Origin: an uncultured Clostridia bacterium
GTDB taxonomy: Bacteria > Bacillota > Clostridia > CAKSNL01 > HGM11501
NCBI GenBank assembly: GCA_934476235.1
Contig: CAKSNL010000004.1
Coordinates: 186,001-250,000 of the forward strand
Length of the DNA: 64,000 nt
Direction of reading: 5' to 3'
Part shown: positions 30,696-40,152 of the stretch, in pieces
Layout: the number at the start of each line of letters is the position of its first letter
How positions within the stretch are numbered: position 1 is the stretch's first letter
Notes under the pieces: generated by a model
What the model saw: the letters and a program-made list of their open reading frames with translations, nothing else
What the model was told of the DNA's origin: nothing
Databases searched by the model: none
Position numbers and translations under genes: made by a program

Positions 30696-31856
30696 GTGGT
30701 ATTACGGTTATTGAATTATCTGCGCGGATATCTTGTTATTTCGGTTGAGGGCGCGTTTCCGGAAAGGTTTATAAATCTTGCCGCGCTTTCGGGTGTCCAT
30801 CTTTGGGGCGTCGAAGCAGGCGAAGGGAAAATGCTTTTAAGGTGCACGCGCCCCGCGTTCGCCAAAATGCGCAAGGCGGCGAAAAGATCCGGCTGCCGCG
30901 TGAGAATCGTTAAAAAATCCGGGCTCATCTTTTCGCTTTCGCGCTATAAGTCGCGCCGTGCGCTTTTAACGGGACTCGTTTTGTTCTCGGCGGTCCTGAT
31001 TGTTTCCAACGCGTTTATATGGACCGTCCGTGTTGACGGGAACGAAAATATGACCGATGAGGAGATAAAATTTGTCGCAGAGTATTGCGGTTTTAAGCAA
31101 GGTGTGGTAAAATACAAATTAGATGTAAGGAAATTTGAGGATGAGGCACTGCGCTTTGAACCGCGCCTTGCCTGGATATATCCCGAGATACGGGGCACCG
31201 TGCTCTATATACATGTGAGGGAAAAAAGCACCGCCCCGGCGCCAGAGGATGTGAAAAAGCCGTGCGACGTTATAGCCTCGCGAAGCGGAGTTATAAAAAG
31301 CATTACCGTAAAGCGCGGCACGCCATTGGTCAAAGAGGGCGATACCGTGACCGCGGGAGAGGTTTTGATTTCCGGCGGAGGGCGCCTTCACGCCGACGGA
31401 GTCGTTCTGGCGTCATACTGGGAGGAAGAAAAAGGAACAGCGGCGGTGAAGAAAAAGACCGTCCGCCCGACAGGACGCGAAAAATGCCGTTACGGCGTAA
31501 ACATCTGCGGATTCGGAATGAATTTTTCCTTTTCAAATAAGGACCCGTTTGAGGAATGTGAAAAAGCCGAGGAGGAAAAAAAAGTTAAGATATTCGGGGA
31601 CGTTTTGCTTCCGGTTACGGTTAAAAAAGTGAAATTCAAGGAAACATATACTCTTGAGAGCATTATTCCGCTCGAAACGGCGGTTGAAGAGGAAAAAAAG
31701 AGGCTCGAGGAGCAATTTGACAAAGAGCATCCCGACGAAAAGAAAACAAACGTTACGGCAAAATGGGAGCCGGACGGGGAAAACGCCTCGGTGACGCTGA
31801 CGGTCGAGTGCGAAAGCAACATTGCGTTAAAAAAGCTTTTATATACGGAGGAATAA
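30696..31856 (+). CDS. yqfD: sporulation protein YqfD
   Basis: The 386-residue protein has an N-terminal cytoplasmic region, a single membrane span near residues 92-112, and a large extracytoplasmic region with the YqfD pattern RVDGNENMTDEEIKF and SRSGVIKSITVKRGTPLVKEGDTVTAGEVLISG. It belongs to the sporulation stage IV family. The start is GTG. It ends only 2 nt before phoH, as in many Clostridia, placing it at the head of a long housekeeping operon. Confidence 0.94.
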   Translation: MVLRLLNYLRGYLVISVEGAFPERFINLAALSGVHLWGVEAGEGKMLLRCTRPAFAKMRKAAKRSGCRVRIVKKSGLIFSLSRYKSRRALLTGLVLFSAVLIVSNAFIWTVRVDGNENMTDEEIKFVAEYCGFKQGVVKYKLDVRKFEDEALRFEPRLAWIYPEIRGTVLYIHVREKSTAPAPEDVKKPCDVIASRSGVIKSITVKRGTPLVKEGDTVTAGEVLISGGGRLHADGVVLASYWEEEKGTAAVKKKTVRPTGREKCRYGVNICGFGMNFSFSNKDPFEECEKAEEEKKVKIFGDVLLPVTVKKVKFKETYTLESIIPLETAVEEEKKRLEEQFDKEHPDEKKTNVTAKWEPDGENASVTLTVECESNIALKKLLYTEE

Positions 31857-31858
31857 AA

Positions 31859-32842
31859 GTGACTGAGAAAATTTTTGAGATTGACGATATGACAAAAATA
31901 CCGGAGCTTTTCGGAAGCTTTGATTTTAACATCAAGCTTTTGGAGCATGAGCTTTCGGTGCAGATAGTAAGCCGCGGCAATTCCTTAAAAATAACGGGAG
32001 CGGAGGAAAACGTTTTAAGGGCGCATGACGCGCTTTACGCTATGATGAGCGTATTGAAAAACGGCGAACCGCTTACCGAGCAGGGAATAAGGTACTGCAT
32101 TTCGATGGCGGAGGCGGGAACCGCGTCAAGCGTTTCCACGCTTTCGGGCGATTTTGTCTGCATTACGTCAAAGGGCAAGCCGATAAAGGCAAAAACACTG
32201 GGACAGAAGGAATATATAAAGGCTATCGGGGAGAATCCCATTTGCTTCGGAATCGGTCCCGCCGGCACGGGGAAGACGTTTCTTGCCGTCGCGATGGCGG
32301 TTGAGGCGTTCAGAAAGAAAGAGGTTTCGAGAATCATTATGACCCGCCCCGCAGTCGAAGCGGGCGAAAAGCTCGGATTTTTGCCCGGAGACCTTCAGAT
32401 GAAGGTCGACCCTTATTTAAGACCGCTTTATGACGCAATGTATGAGATGATGGGCACCGAGAGCTATCAGAAGTATTTCGAGCGCGGACAGATTGAGGTC
32501 GCTCCGCTTGCCTATATGCGCGGAAGAACATTGGACGACGCTTTCATCATTTTGGATGAGGCGCAGAACACCACGCCCGAGCAGATGAAGATGTTTCTGA
32601 CCAGAATCGGCTTCGGCTCGCGCGTTATCGTGACGGGCGACATTACGCAGATTGACCTTCCGGACGGTAAGACCTCCGGGCTTAAAGAGGCGATGAAGGT
32701 GCTCCGAAATATCGAAGGTATAGCGTTTGTCACACTGTCTGAACGCGATGTTGTAAGGCATCCCCTTGTTCAGAAGATTATTAAAAGCTATGAAAAATAC
32801 GAAAGAGAAAGAGCCGCAAAAGCGGCGGAAAGGAAAAGATGA
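31859..32842 (+). CDS. phoH: PhoH-family ATPase
   Basis: The protein of about 327 residues has an N-terminal KH-like region and a P-loop ATPase core with Walker A GPAGTGKT and Walker B FIILDEAQN, plus MTRPAVEAGEKLGFLPGD. It is a putative RNA-acting ATPase linked to ribosome or RNA metabolism, normally beside ybeY. The GTG at 31859 has CGGAGGA 7 nt upstream. The reading frame stays open to 31763 but that part overlaps yqfD. The end overlaps pgpH by 4 nt. Confidence 0.95.
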   Translation: MTEKIFEIDDMTKIPELFGSFDFNIKLLEHELSVQIVSRGNSLKITGAEENVLRAHDALYAMMSVLKNGEPLTEQGIRYCISMAEAGTASSVSTLSGDFVCITSKGKPIKAKTLGQKEYIKAIGENPICFGIGPAGTGKTFLAVAMAVEAFRKKEVSRIIMTRPAVEAGEKLGFLPGDLQMKVDPYLRPLYDAMYEMMGTESYQKYFERGQIEVAPLAYMRGRTLDDAFIILDEAQNTTPEQMKMFLTRIGFGSRVIVTGDITQIDLPDGKTSGLKEAMKVLRNIEGIAFVTLSERDVVRHPLVQKIIKSYEKYERERAAKAAERKR

Positions 32843-34863
32843 AAAAGAAAAATTCTTCTTTTATCAGATGGATCATTGTTGCCGCGTCGTTCGTTTTGTC
32901 GTTTGCGATTATTCTGGGCATTTCCGTGCCGGAAAGCTATGACTATAAGACGGGCGATATCTGCGATGCGGATATTTTTGCTCCGCGCGAGATCGAGGAC
33001 ACGGCGACGACGAACCGCCGGCGCGAAGCCGCGGCTGCGCAGGTTGCTCCTCAGTACAAGATAGACTATGACACCACGGGCGACGCCGAGGAGAAGATTC
33101 AGCAGCTTTTCGCATCGCTCAGCCAGGTCAGGGCAATGAATATAACGATGGAGGGCAAGATCCAGTTCATGGCGGGAGATTTAAAGATCGGGCTGGATTC
33201 GGACACGCTCTCAAACCTTCTGGTCATGACGCCCGAGGAATTATCGTCCTTCTCGTCAACCGTGCGCGCGGTATTTGCCTATGTTATGGACAAGGGCGTT
33301 TCGGATACTTCTGCGGCGGCGGAGGAAATGCGCGCTCAGCTTGATGCAAAGGGCGTTTCGGGCAGTAATCTCGACACTGCCGAGGCGATACTTAAAAATT
33401 TTGTAAGGATAAATCAGAGCTATGACGAGGAGCTCACAAATGCCGAAAAGGAAAAGGCAATGAGCATGGTGGAGCCTGCCGTCTATAAGAAAAACCAGAT
33501 AATTCTGCGCCGCGGCGAGGTTATAACCGATGACCAGATAGCGCTTTTATCCGACATCGGACTTTTAAAAGGCGAGCGCAGCATCAGTAAAAAATATGCT
33601 TTGGCAACGCTTTTATTCCTTTCGTTCGTTTATATCATCGGCGCGTACTACATAAGGAAAAAAGGCTCCGGCGCGTTCCGGACCGGCAAGCTTCTGTTAA
33701 CGCTTCTGCTTCCGCTTATCATGCTTGTCATTTTAATGCTTTCGTCGCGCCTTACGGGAGTGTATGCTTACCTTATTCCCATTCCGGTGGGAGCGGTGCT
33801 TACTGCGACGTTTATAAACATGGAGCTTTCGGTCGTAACGAACATTTACATCTGCTCAGCGGCGGCGGTCATGCTCGGGCAGAGCGAGGAGTACCTTATC
33901 GCAATGGTGCTTTATTCCTTTATCGGCGCGGTCATATTTAAAAAGGTTGCGGGTCTTTCGGGCTATGCAAAGGCGATGCTTTTAATGGTTATTGCCGGCT
34001 CCGTGTCATCCTCCATGGCGGCGCTTTTTGCCGGCAAGAGCATTGACGAGGCGGCACGCTATCTTTTGTACGGCGCGGCAAACGGACTTCTGACCTCGGT
34101 CATCATAATCGGAACAACCCCGGTTTTTGAAAACATTTTCAACATTGCCACTCCGTTTAAGCTAAACGATCTGGGAAATCCGGAAAAGCCGCTTTTGAAA
34201 CGGCTGATGTTTGAGGCGCCGGGAACGTACCATCACTCCCTTATGGTGGGGAATCTTGCCGAGGCGGCGTGCATTAAGATCGGCGCGGACAATCAGCTTG
34301 CGCGGGTCGGTGCATATTATCACGATATCGGGAAATTAAAGAGACCGGACTATTTCTTTGAAAATCAGATGGGGACAAATCCGCATGACGCGCTGATGCC
34401 GTCCGAATCGGCGGACATACTGCGCGGGCACGTTTACTACGGGCTTGAAATTGCGAAGCAGTACCGCCTTCCTCCGGATATAAGGGATATTATATCCCAG
34501 CACCACGGGACAACGCTTGCCGGAATATTCTATAACAAGGCAAAGGCATTGGATCCCGACGCGAAGGAGGACGACTATCGTTATCCGGGTCCGAAGCCGG
34601 AATCCAAGGAGGCGGGAATCGTTATGCTTGCGGACTCGTGCGAAGCGGCGGTCCGCTCCCTTGACGAAAAGGATGAGGCGTCCATCCGCGCTATGGTGAC
34701 AAAGATCGTGCGCGGGAAGATGACGGACGGGCAGCTTGACAGCTGCAATCTGTCATTCCGCGAGCTCGGCGAGATAATCGATGCGTTCGTCGCGATGCAG
34801 GAGAGCTATTTCCACAAAAGAATAAAATACGATAAGGAGCCGGAAAATGGAGCTGATAATTGA
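32839..34863 (+). CDS. pgpH: 7TM-HD membrane phosphodiesterase (PgpH type)
   Basis: The 674-residue protein has an N-terminal signal-anchor, a large extracellular 7TMR-HDED region (residues about 45-255), seven membrane spans (about 260-450) and a C-terminal cytoplasmic HD domain. The HD domain shows HHSLMVGNLAEAA, YYHDIGKLKRPDYFFENQ and HHGTTLAGIFYNKA. PgpH enzymes hydrolyse cyclic di-AMP. All HD metal ligands appear present. It sits between phoH and ybeY, the conserved location. Confidence 0.93.
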   Translation: MKKKNSSFIRWIIVAASFVLSFAIILGISVPESYDYKTGDICDADIFAPREIEDTATTNRRREAAAAQVAPQYKIDYDTTGDAEEKIQQLFASLSQVRAMNITMEGKIQFMAGDLKIGLDSDTLSNLLVMTPEELSSFSSTVRAVFAYVMDKGVSDTSAAAEEMRAQLDAKGVSGSNLDTAEAILKNFVRINQSYDEELTNAEKEKAMSMVEPAVYKKNQIILRRGEVITDDQIALLSDIGLLKGERSISKKYALATLLFLSFVYIIGAYYIRKKGSGAFRTGKLLLTLLLPLIMLVILMLSSRLTGVYAYLIPIPVGAVLTATFINMELSVVTNIYICSAAAVMLGQSEEYLIAMVLYSFIGAVIFKKVAGLSGYAKAMLLMVIAGSVSSSMAALFAGKSIDEAARYLLYGAANGLLTSVIIIGTTPVFENIFNIATPFKLNDLGNPEKPLLKRLMFEAPGTYHHSLMVGNLAEAACIKIGADNQLARVGAYYHDIGKLKRPDYFFENQMGTNPHDALMPSESADILRGHVYYGLEIAKQYRLPPDIRDIISQHHGTTLAGIFYNKAKALDPDAKEDDYRYPGPKPESKEAGIVMLADSCEAAVRSLDEKDEASIRAMVTKIVRGKMTDGQLDSCNLSFRELGEIIDAFVAMQESYFHKRIKYDKEPENGADN

Positions 34864-35338
34864 AAGAACCGATAATGCGCCCGAGGCTGACTTTGACGAT
34901 GTGATAGAGTCGGCGGCAAGGGGGGCGCTTGCCGAGGAGGGCTTGACGGACGACTGCCAGATAAGCGTGACGCTTTGCACGAACGATGAAATTGCGGTTC
35001 TTAACAAAGAATACATGAATCGTGACGGGGCGACGGATGTTTTGTCATTCCCGATGACCGCGTTTGACCGGGGCGGAAAAATGATTCCCGAAAGTAAGGT
35101 CTATGACGGGGAGAAATTAGTGCTCGGCGACATAGTGATCTCGCTTGAACGCGCGGCGGAGCAGGCAAAGGAGTTCGGGCATTCAGAAAGGCGCGAGGTC
35201 GGCTTTTTGACCGTGCACTCGATGCTCCACCTTTTAGGCTATGACCACATGGAGGAAGAAGAACGCGAAAAAATGCAGGCAAAGGAAAAGAAGATTTTAA
35301 CGGCAATCAATCTGCCGAGAGAAACAGAGGAAAAATAA
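34847..35338 (+). CDS. ybeY: endoribonuclease YbeY
   Basis: The 163-residue protein has the zinc motif HSMLHLLGYDH (H-x3-H-x5-H) and the preceding LVLGDIVIS strand. It is a metal-dependent RNase for rRNA maturation and 70S quality control. It overlaps pgpH by 17 nt and is immediately followed by era, a conserved functional neighbour. Confidence 0.96.
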   Translation: MELIIERTDNAPEADFDDVIESAARGALAEEGLTDDCQISVTLCTNDEIAVLNKEYMNRDGATDVLSFPMTAFDRGGKMIPESKVYDGEKLVLGDIVISLERAAEQAKEFGHSERREVGFLTVHSMLHLLGYDHMEEEEREKMQAKEKKILTAINLPRETEEK

Positions 35339-36229
35339 ATGAGCGAAAAAACATTCAAATCGGGCTTTGTCGCGATAGTCGGCAGACCCAACACGGGAAA
35401 ATCCACCCTCTTGAATAAAATAACGGGGGACAAGCTTGCCATCGTTTCAAACAAGCCGCAGACGACGAGAAATGCCATTTTGGCGATTGAGACGACGGAT
35501 GACTATCAGCTCATATTCGTTGACACTCCGGGGGTTCACAAGCCGAAAACAAAGCTCGGCGAATACATGAACAAGGTCGTTTCCGATACCATTACGGACG
35601 TTGACGCCGCGGTCATGGTCGCGGACGCGGCAAAGGATATAGGCGAGCAGGAAAAAAGCATCATAAATCAGCTTAAGGAAAGGAAAATCCCGACGGTGCT
35701 TGTCATAAACAAGGTTGATACGGTGGAAAAGGAAAAGATACTTCCCCTGATTGCCGGCTACAGCGAGCTTTATGATTTTGCCGAGGTGCTTCCCATGAGC
35801 GCGCTCCGCGAGAGTGCGGACAAGGTGATTTCATCCGTGCTCGGGCTTATCGGCGAGGGTCCGATGTACTACCCCGCCGACCAGATGACCGATATGCCGG
35901 AAAAAACGATTGCGGCGGAAATCATAAGAGAAAAGATATTAAGGCTCTTTGACAAGGAGGTTCCGCACGGAACGGCGGTCGAGATAGAAAAGTTCACGGA
36001 CGGGGAAAATCTTTTGTCCATCGAGGCGGCGATATACTGCGAGAAAAATTCGCATAAGGCAATCATAATCGGCAAGGGCGGCGAAGCGTTAAAAAGGGTC
36101 GGAAGCTATGCCAGAGCTGACATGGAGAAGTTTTTCGGCAAAAAGATATATTTAAGGCTCTGGGTCAAGGTGCGCTCCGACTGGAGAAACACAGAGAGCG
36201 ATTTAAAAACGCTCGGATTTAAAAACTGA
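35339..36229 (+). CDS. era: GTPase Era
   Basis: The 296-residue protein has G1 GRPNTGKSTL, G3 DTPGVHKP, G4 NKVD, and a C-terminal KH domain with IIIGKGGEALKRVGSYARADMEKFF. It binds 16S rRNA during 30S maturation. The start ATG directly follows the ybeY stop codon. All motifs are intact. Confidence 0.97.
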   Translation: MSEKTFKSGFVAIVGRPNTGKSTLLNKITGDKLAIVSNKPQTTRNAILAIETTDDYQLIFVDTPGVHKPKTKLGEYMNKVVSDTITDVDAAVMVADAAKDIGEQEKSIINQLKERKIPTVLVINKVDTVEKEKILPLIAGYSELYDFAEVLPMSALRESADKVISSVLGLIGEGPMYYPADQMTDMPEKTIAAEIIREKILRLFDKEVPHGTAVEIEKFTDGENLLSIEAAIYCEKNSHKAIIIGKGGEALKRVGSYARADMEKFFGKKIYLRLWVKVRSDWRNTESDLKTLGFKN

Positions 36230-36292
36230 CGGCAAAACATTCCTTTAATATTGCGCGCATATCTCCGCAAAATAAATGCGGAGGTGAAAAGT

Positions 36293-36436
36293 GTGAAGGA
36301 TGCAGATTTTTATAAATCGGGAAAGATCGACGACTACTTAAAGCTCAAAAGCGGCGAGTCGTCTAAGGAGAGAAAAGAAAGTGGCACAGCCGATAAAAAT
36401 GAAGGGCATAGTGATACGGCAGGTCAATTACGGTGA
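36293..36436 (+). CDS. YqzL-like small protein between era and recO
   Basis: This 47-codon frame starts with GTG after a GGAGGTG site 6 nt upstream. The N-terminus (DADFYKSGKIDDYLKLK) resembles in pattern the small YqzL protein found at the same place in Bacilli: a hydrophobic-aromatic residue, then G-x-I-x-x-YL. The last 56 nt overlap the start of recO in another frame. The function of YqzL is unknown. The identification rests on position, size and a short motif. Confidence 0.6.
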   Translation: MKDADFYKSGKIDDYLKLKSGESSKERKESGTADKNEGHSDTAGQLR

Positions 36437-37130
36437 TTATGACAAAATGCTCACGGTGCTGACGGAGTCTTTGGGAAAGATATCTGTCAGCGCCAAGGGC
36501 GTGCGGAGCATAAAGAGCAAAAACAGAGTCTCGTCGGAGCTTTTGTGCTACTCCGAATTTGTGCTCACGGGTCCCCGCGGCGAGGTCTACAGTTTAAGCC
36601 AGGCAGAATGTATAGAGAGCTTTTATAAGCTGAGGGATGACTGCGTGAAGCTTGCTCTGGGCATCTATATGGCGGATGTTGCGGGGCACCTTGCGCCGGA
36701 GGACATGGCGGTAACGGTAAAGCTTTTGTTAAACAGCCTTTACATGCTTGCCGAGCCTGAGGCGGAACACAGCTATATGAAGCTTTTGTATGACCTAAAG
36801 CTTTTATCCGCCGCGGGATTTACGCCGGAGACGGACGAGTGCGTCAACTGCCAGAGCGAAAAGGGACCGTTTGCGTTCTCCGCGCTTTCGGGCGGCGTGC
36901 TCTGCCCTTCCTGCGCGAGCCTTGCCGGACTCAGACCGGCGGATAAGGGGGCGCTTTCGCTTATAAGCTACATATTAAAGTCGCCGCTTTCGAAAAAACT
37001 TTACGGTTTGAGACCGGACGGGGAAACCGTTTTAAAAGCGCTTAAGATGTCGGAGTCGTTTATTGCCTTTCACATCCGCGATGAGATCAAAACGCTGGAT
37101 TATTATAAAAAATTAGTAAAAATGCTATAA
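36381..37130 (+). CDS. recO: DNA repair protein RecO
   Basis: The 249-residue protein has an N-terminal OB fold (KGIVIRQVNYGDYDKMLTVLTESLGKISVSAKGVRS) and a C-terminal helical region with a zinc site CVNC and CPSC. RecO helps RecR load RecA on single-stranded DNA covered by SSB. The start is GTG with AAGGAG upstream. It ends the yqfC-to-recO operon. Confidence 0.95.
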   Translation: MAQPIKMKGIVIRQVNYGDYDKMLTVLTESLGKISVSAKGVRSIKSKNRVSSELLCYSEFVLTGPRGEVYSLSQAECIESFYKLRDDCVKLALGIYMADVAGHLAPEDMAVTVKLLLNSLYMLAEPEAEHSYMKLLYDLKLLSAAGFTPETDECVNCQSEKGPFAFSALSGGVLCPSCASLAGLRPADKGALSLISYILKSPLSKKLYGLRPDGETVLKALKMSESFIAFHIRDEIKTLDYYKKLVKML

Positions 37131-37147
37131 AAAAACCGCGGTTTTTT
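37130..37147 (+). terminator. weak terminator after recO
   Basis: A perfect palindrome of AAAAAACCG and CGGTTTTTT directly follows the recO stop codon. There is no loop sequence, so only part of the stem can form. Confidence 0.45.
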
Positions 37148-37272
37148 GTGGGAGATTATAAAAAAGCCGAAATAAGCAAAAAAAATTTACGGTTAAATTA
37201 AAAAAATAGTGGAATTCTTCGGGAAATTAGTGTATTATTGATATGCTAAGATATATTTAGGAGGTTTATTTG

Positions 37273-39903
37273 ATGAAAAAGTATGTTTACCTGTTCAGCG
37301 AAGGTAACGCTTCCATGAGAGAAATTCTCGGTGGTAAGGGCGCAAATCTTGCTGAGATGACAAATCTCGGTCTCCCTGTTCCCCAGGGCTTCACGATCTC
37401 GACCGAGGCGTGCACACAGTACTATGAGGACGGCAAGAAGATCAATGCTGACATTGAAGCTGAGATTATGGAGTACATCGGCAAGATGGAGAAGATCTGC
37501 GGCAAGAAGTTCGGAGACATGGAAAATCCCCTTTTGGTTTCCGTTCGTTCCGGTGCGAGAGCTTCCATGCCCGGTATGATGGATACAATTCTTAACCTTG
37601 GTCTTAACGAAGAAGTTGTTGAGGTTATGAGCAAGAAGTCCGGCAACCCCAGATGGGCTTGGGACTGCTACAGAAGATTCATCCAGATGTATTCCGACGT
37701 TGTTATGGAAGTCGGCAAGAAGTATTTCGAGCAGCTTATCGACGAGATGAAGGAGAAGAAGGGCGTTACTCAGGACGTTGAGCTTACCGCTGACGATCTT
37801 AAGGAGCTTGCTTCTCAGTTCAAGGCTGAATATAAGTCCAAGATCGGCGAGGAATTCCCGACCGATCCCAAGGAGCAGTTAATGGGCGCTATCAAGGCAG
37901 TATTCCGTTCATGGGACAACCCCAGAGCCAACGTTTACCGCCGTGACAACGATATTCCCTATTCATGGGGTACCGCAGTTAACGTTCAGATGATGGCATT
38001 CGGTAACATGGGTGAGACCTCCGGTACCGGTGTTGCATTCACAAGAGATCCCGCAACAGGCGAAAAGCACCTTATGGGTGAGTTCCTTATGAACGCACAG
38101 GGCGAGGACGTTGTTGCAGGAGTAAGAACACCTCAGCACATCGACCAGCTTAAAGAGGTTATGCCTGAAGTTTACGAGCAGTTCGTAGGTATCTGCCATA
38201 CACTTGAAAACCACTACAGAGACATGCAGGACATGGAGTTCACAATTGAGGACAAGCACCTTTACATGCTCCAGACCAGAAACGGTAAGAGAACCGCTCA
38301 GGCTGCATTAAAGATTGCATGCGACCTTGTTGAAGAGGGCATGATAACAGAAAAAGAAGCAGTTGCGATGATTGATCCCAGAAACCTTGACACTCTTCTT
38401 CACCCGCAGTTCGACGCGGCGGCTCTTAAGAAGGCAGAGCCCATCGCGAAGGCACTTGCTGCATCTCCCGGTGCTGCATGCGGTAAGATCGTGTTCACCG
38501 CTGAGGACGCTAAGGCTTGGAAAGAGAGAGGCGAGAAGGTTGTTTTGGTTCGTCTTGAGACTTCTCCCGAGGACATCGAGGGTATGAAGGCGGCTCAGGG
38601 TATCTTAACGGTAAGAGGCGGTATGACAAGCCACGCTGCCGTTGTTGCCCGCGGAATGGGTACCTGCTGTGTATCCGGCTGCTCCGACATTGCTATGGAT
38701 GAGGAAAACAAGAAGTTCGTTCTTGCCGGCAAGACCTATCATGAGGGAGACGAAATCTCCATCGACGGTTCGACCGGTAAGATTTATGACGGAATTATCC
38801 CGACGGTTGACGCTTCTATCGGCGGATACTTCGGAAAGATCATGGGCTGGGCTGACAAGTACAGAGCTCTTGACGTAAGAACAAACGCAGATACTCCCAA
38901 GGACGCCAAGAAGGCAAGAGAGCTTGGCGCAGAGGGTATCGGTCTTTGCCGTACGGAGCACATGTTCTTCGAAGGTAACAGAATCGACGCGTTCAGAGAG
39001 ATGATCTGCTCCGACACCGTTGAGGAGAGAGAAGAAGCACTCGACAAGATCCTTCCGATGCAGCAGGGCGATTTCGAGGCTCTTTATGAAGCTCTTGAGG
39101 GCTGCCCCGTTACCATCAGATTCTTGGATCCTCCGCTTCATGAGTTCGTTCCCACGGAAGAGGCTGACATTGAGGCTCTCGCTAAGACAAAGGGCAAGAC
39201 CGTTGAGGAAATCAAGAACATCATCAATTCTCTTCATGAGTTCAACCCGATGATGGGTCACAGAGGATGCCGTCTTGCGGTTACCTATCCCGAGATTGCG
39301 AAGATGCAGACAAAGGCTGTTATCAGAGCGGCTATTAATGTTAAGAAGGCTCATCCGGACTGGAATGTTGCTCCCGAGATCATGATTCCTCTTGTAGGCG
39401 ACATCAAAGAGCTTAAATATGTTAAGAAGACTGTTGTTGAGACGGCTGACGCTGAGATAAAGGCTGCCGGCGCTGACCTTGAATATGAGGTTGGTACCAT
39501 GATCGAGATTCCGAGAGCGGCACTCACGGCTGACGAGATCGCAAAAGAGGCTGAATTCTTCTGCTTCGGTACAAACGACCTTACTCAGATGACCTACGGC
39601 TTCTCAAGAGACGATGCAGGCAAGTTCCTTGACGCTTACTATGACGCTAAGATATTTGAGAACGATCCGTTCGCAAAGCTTGACCAGATCGGCGTAGGCA
39701 AGCTCATGGAAATGGCAATAAAGCTCGGCAAGAGCGTAAGACCCGACCTCCACGTAGGTATCTGCGGTGAGCACGGCGGCGATCCTTCGTCCGTTGAGTT
39801 CTGCCACAAGATCGGTCTTGACTATGTATCGTGCTCTCCCTTCAGAGTGCCGATCGCAAGACTTGCGGCTGCTCAGGCTAACATCAAGAATCCCAGAAAC
39901 TAA
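37273..39903 (+). CDS. ppdK: pyruvate, phosphate dikinase
   Basis: The 876-residue protein has the N-terminal nucleotide-binding domain (EGNASMREILGGKGANLAEM). The central catalytic His lies in GGMTSHAAVVARGMGTCCVSG, and the C-terminal PEP-binding barrel carries GTNDLTQMTYGFSRDD. It interconverts pyruvate, ATP and phosphate with PEP, AMP and pyrophosphate, often glycolytic in Clostridia. The ATG at 37273 follows AGGAGG by 8 nt. Codon choice (AAG, GTT, GCT) differs from neighbouring genes and points to strong expression. It has a terminator of its own. Confidence 0.98.
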   Translation: MKKYVYLFSEGNASMREILGGKGANLAEMTNLGLPVPQGFTISTEACTQYYEDGKKINADIEAEIMEYIGKMEKICGKKFGDMENPLLVSVRSGARASMPGMMDTILNLGLNEEVVEVMSKKSGNPRWAWDCYRRFIQMYSDVVMEVGKKYFEQLIDEMKEKKGVTQDVELTADDLKELASQFKAEYKSKIGEEFPTDPKEQLMGAIKAVFRSWDNPRANVYRRDNDIPYSWGTAVNVQMMAFGNMGETSGTGVAFTRDPATGEKHLMGEFLMNAQGEDVVAGVRTPQHIDQLKEVMPEVYEQFVGICHTLENHYRDMQDMEFTIEDKHLYMLQTRNGKRTAQAALKIACDLVEEGMITEKEAVAMIDPRNLDTLLHPQFDAAALKKAEPIAKALAASPGAACGKIVFTAEDAKAWKERGEKVVLVRLETSPEDIEGMKAAQGILTVRGGMTSHAAVVARGMGTCCVSGCSDIAMDEENKKFVLAGKTYHEGDEISIDGSTGKIYDGIIPTVDASIGGYFGKIMGWADKYRALDVRTNADTPKDAKKARELGAEGIGLCRTEHMFFEGNRIDAFREMICSDTVEEREEALDKILPMQQGDFEALYEALEGCPVTIRFLDPPLHEFVPTEEADIEALAKTKGKTVEEIKNIINSLHEFNPMMGHRGCRLAVTYPEIAKMQTKAVIRAAINVKKAHPDWNVAPEIMIPLVGDIKELKYVKKTVVETADAEIKAAGADLEYEVGTMIEIPRAALTADEIAKEAEFFCFGTNDLTQMTYGFSRDDAGKFLDAYYDAKIFENDPFAKLDQIGVGKLMEMAIKLGKSVRPDLHVGICGEHGGDPSSVEFCHKIGLDYVSCSPFRVPIARLAAAQANIKNPRN

Positions 39904-39914
39904 AATAAATATTT

Positions 39915-39954
39915 CGGAGTATCTGCTTATCTTTAGCAGATACTCCGTTTTTTT
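39915..39954 (+). terminator. ppdK terminator
   Basis: CGGAGTATCTGCT and AGCAGATACTCCG form a perfect 13-bp stem followed by seven T. Confidence 0.92.
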
Positions 39955-40094
39955 GCTCACATAAACAAAAAAATTTCGCAAAAGTTTGTGAAACTGATGA
40001 CAAACTTTTCAAAGAATATAAGGTTAAATAAGTATATTTTTGGTACAATTAAACATACTGTTAAATCATGAGAAAAATAAAATTTGCCTACAGA

Positions 40095-40123
40095 TTGACA
40101 AGAGAGGTATATTATGATATAAT
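40095..40123 (+). promoter_or_regulatory. promoter of amino-acid ABC importer operon
   Basis: TTGACA (40095-40100) and TATAAT (40118-40123) are separated by exactly 17 bp, 30 bp before the binding-protein ATG. Confidence 0.9.
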
Positions 40124-40152
40124 GGAAGAAATTTTTGAAGGGATGATGTAAA

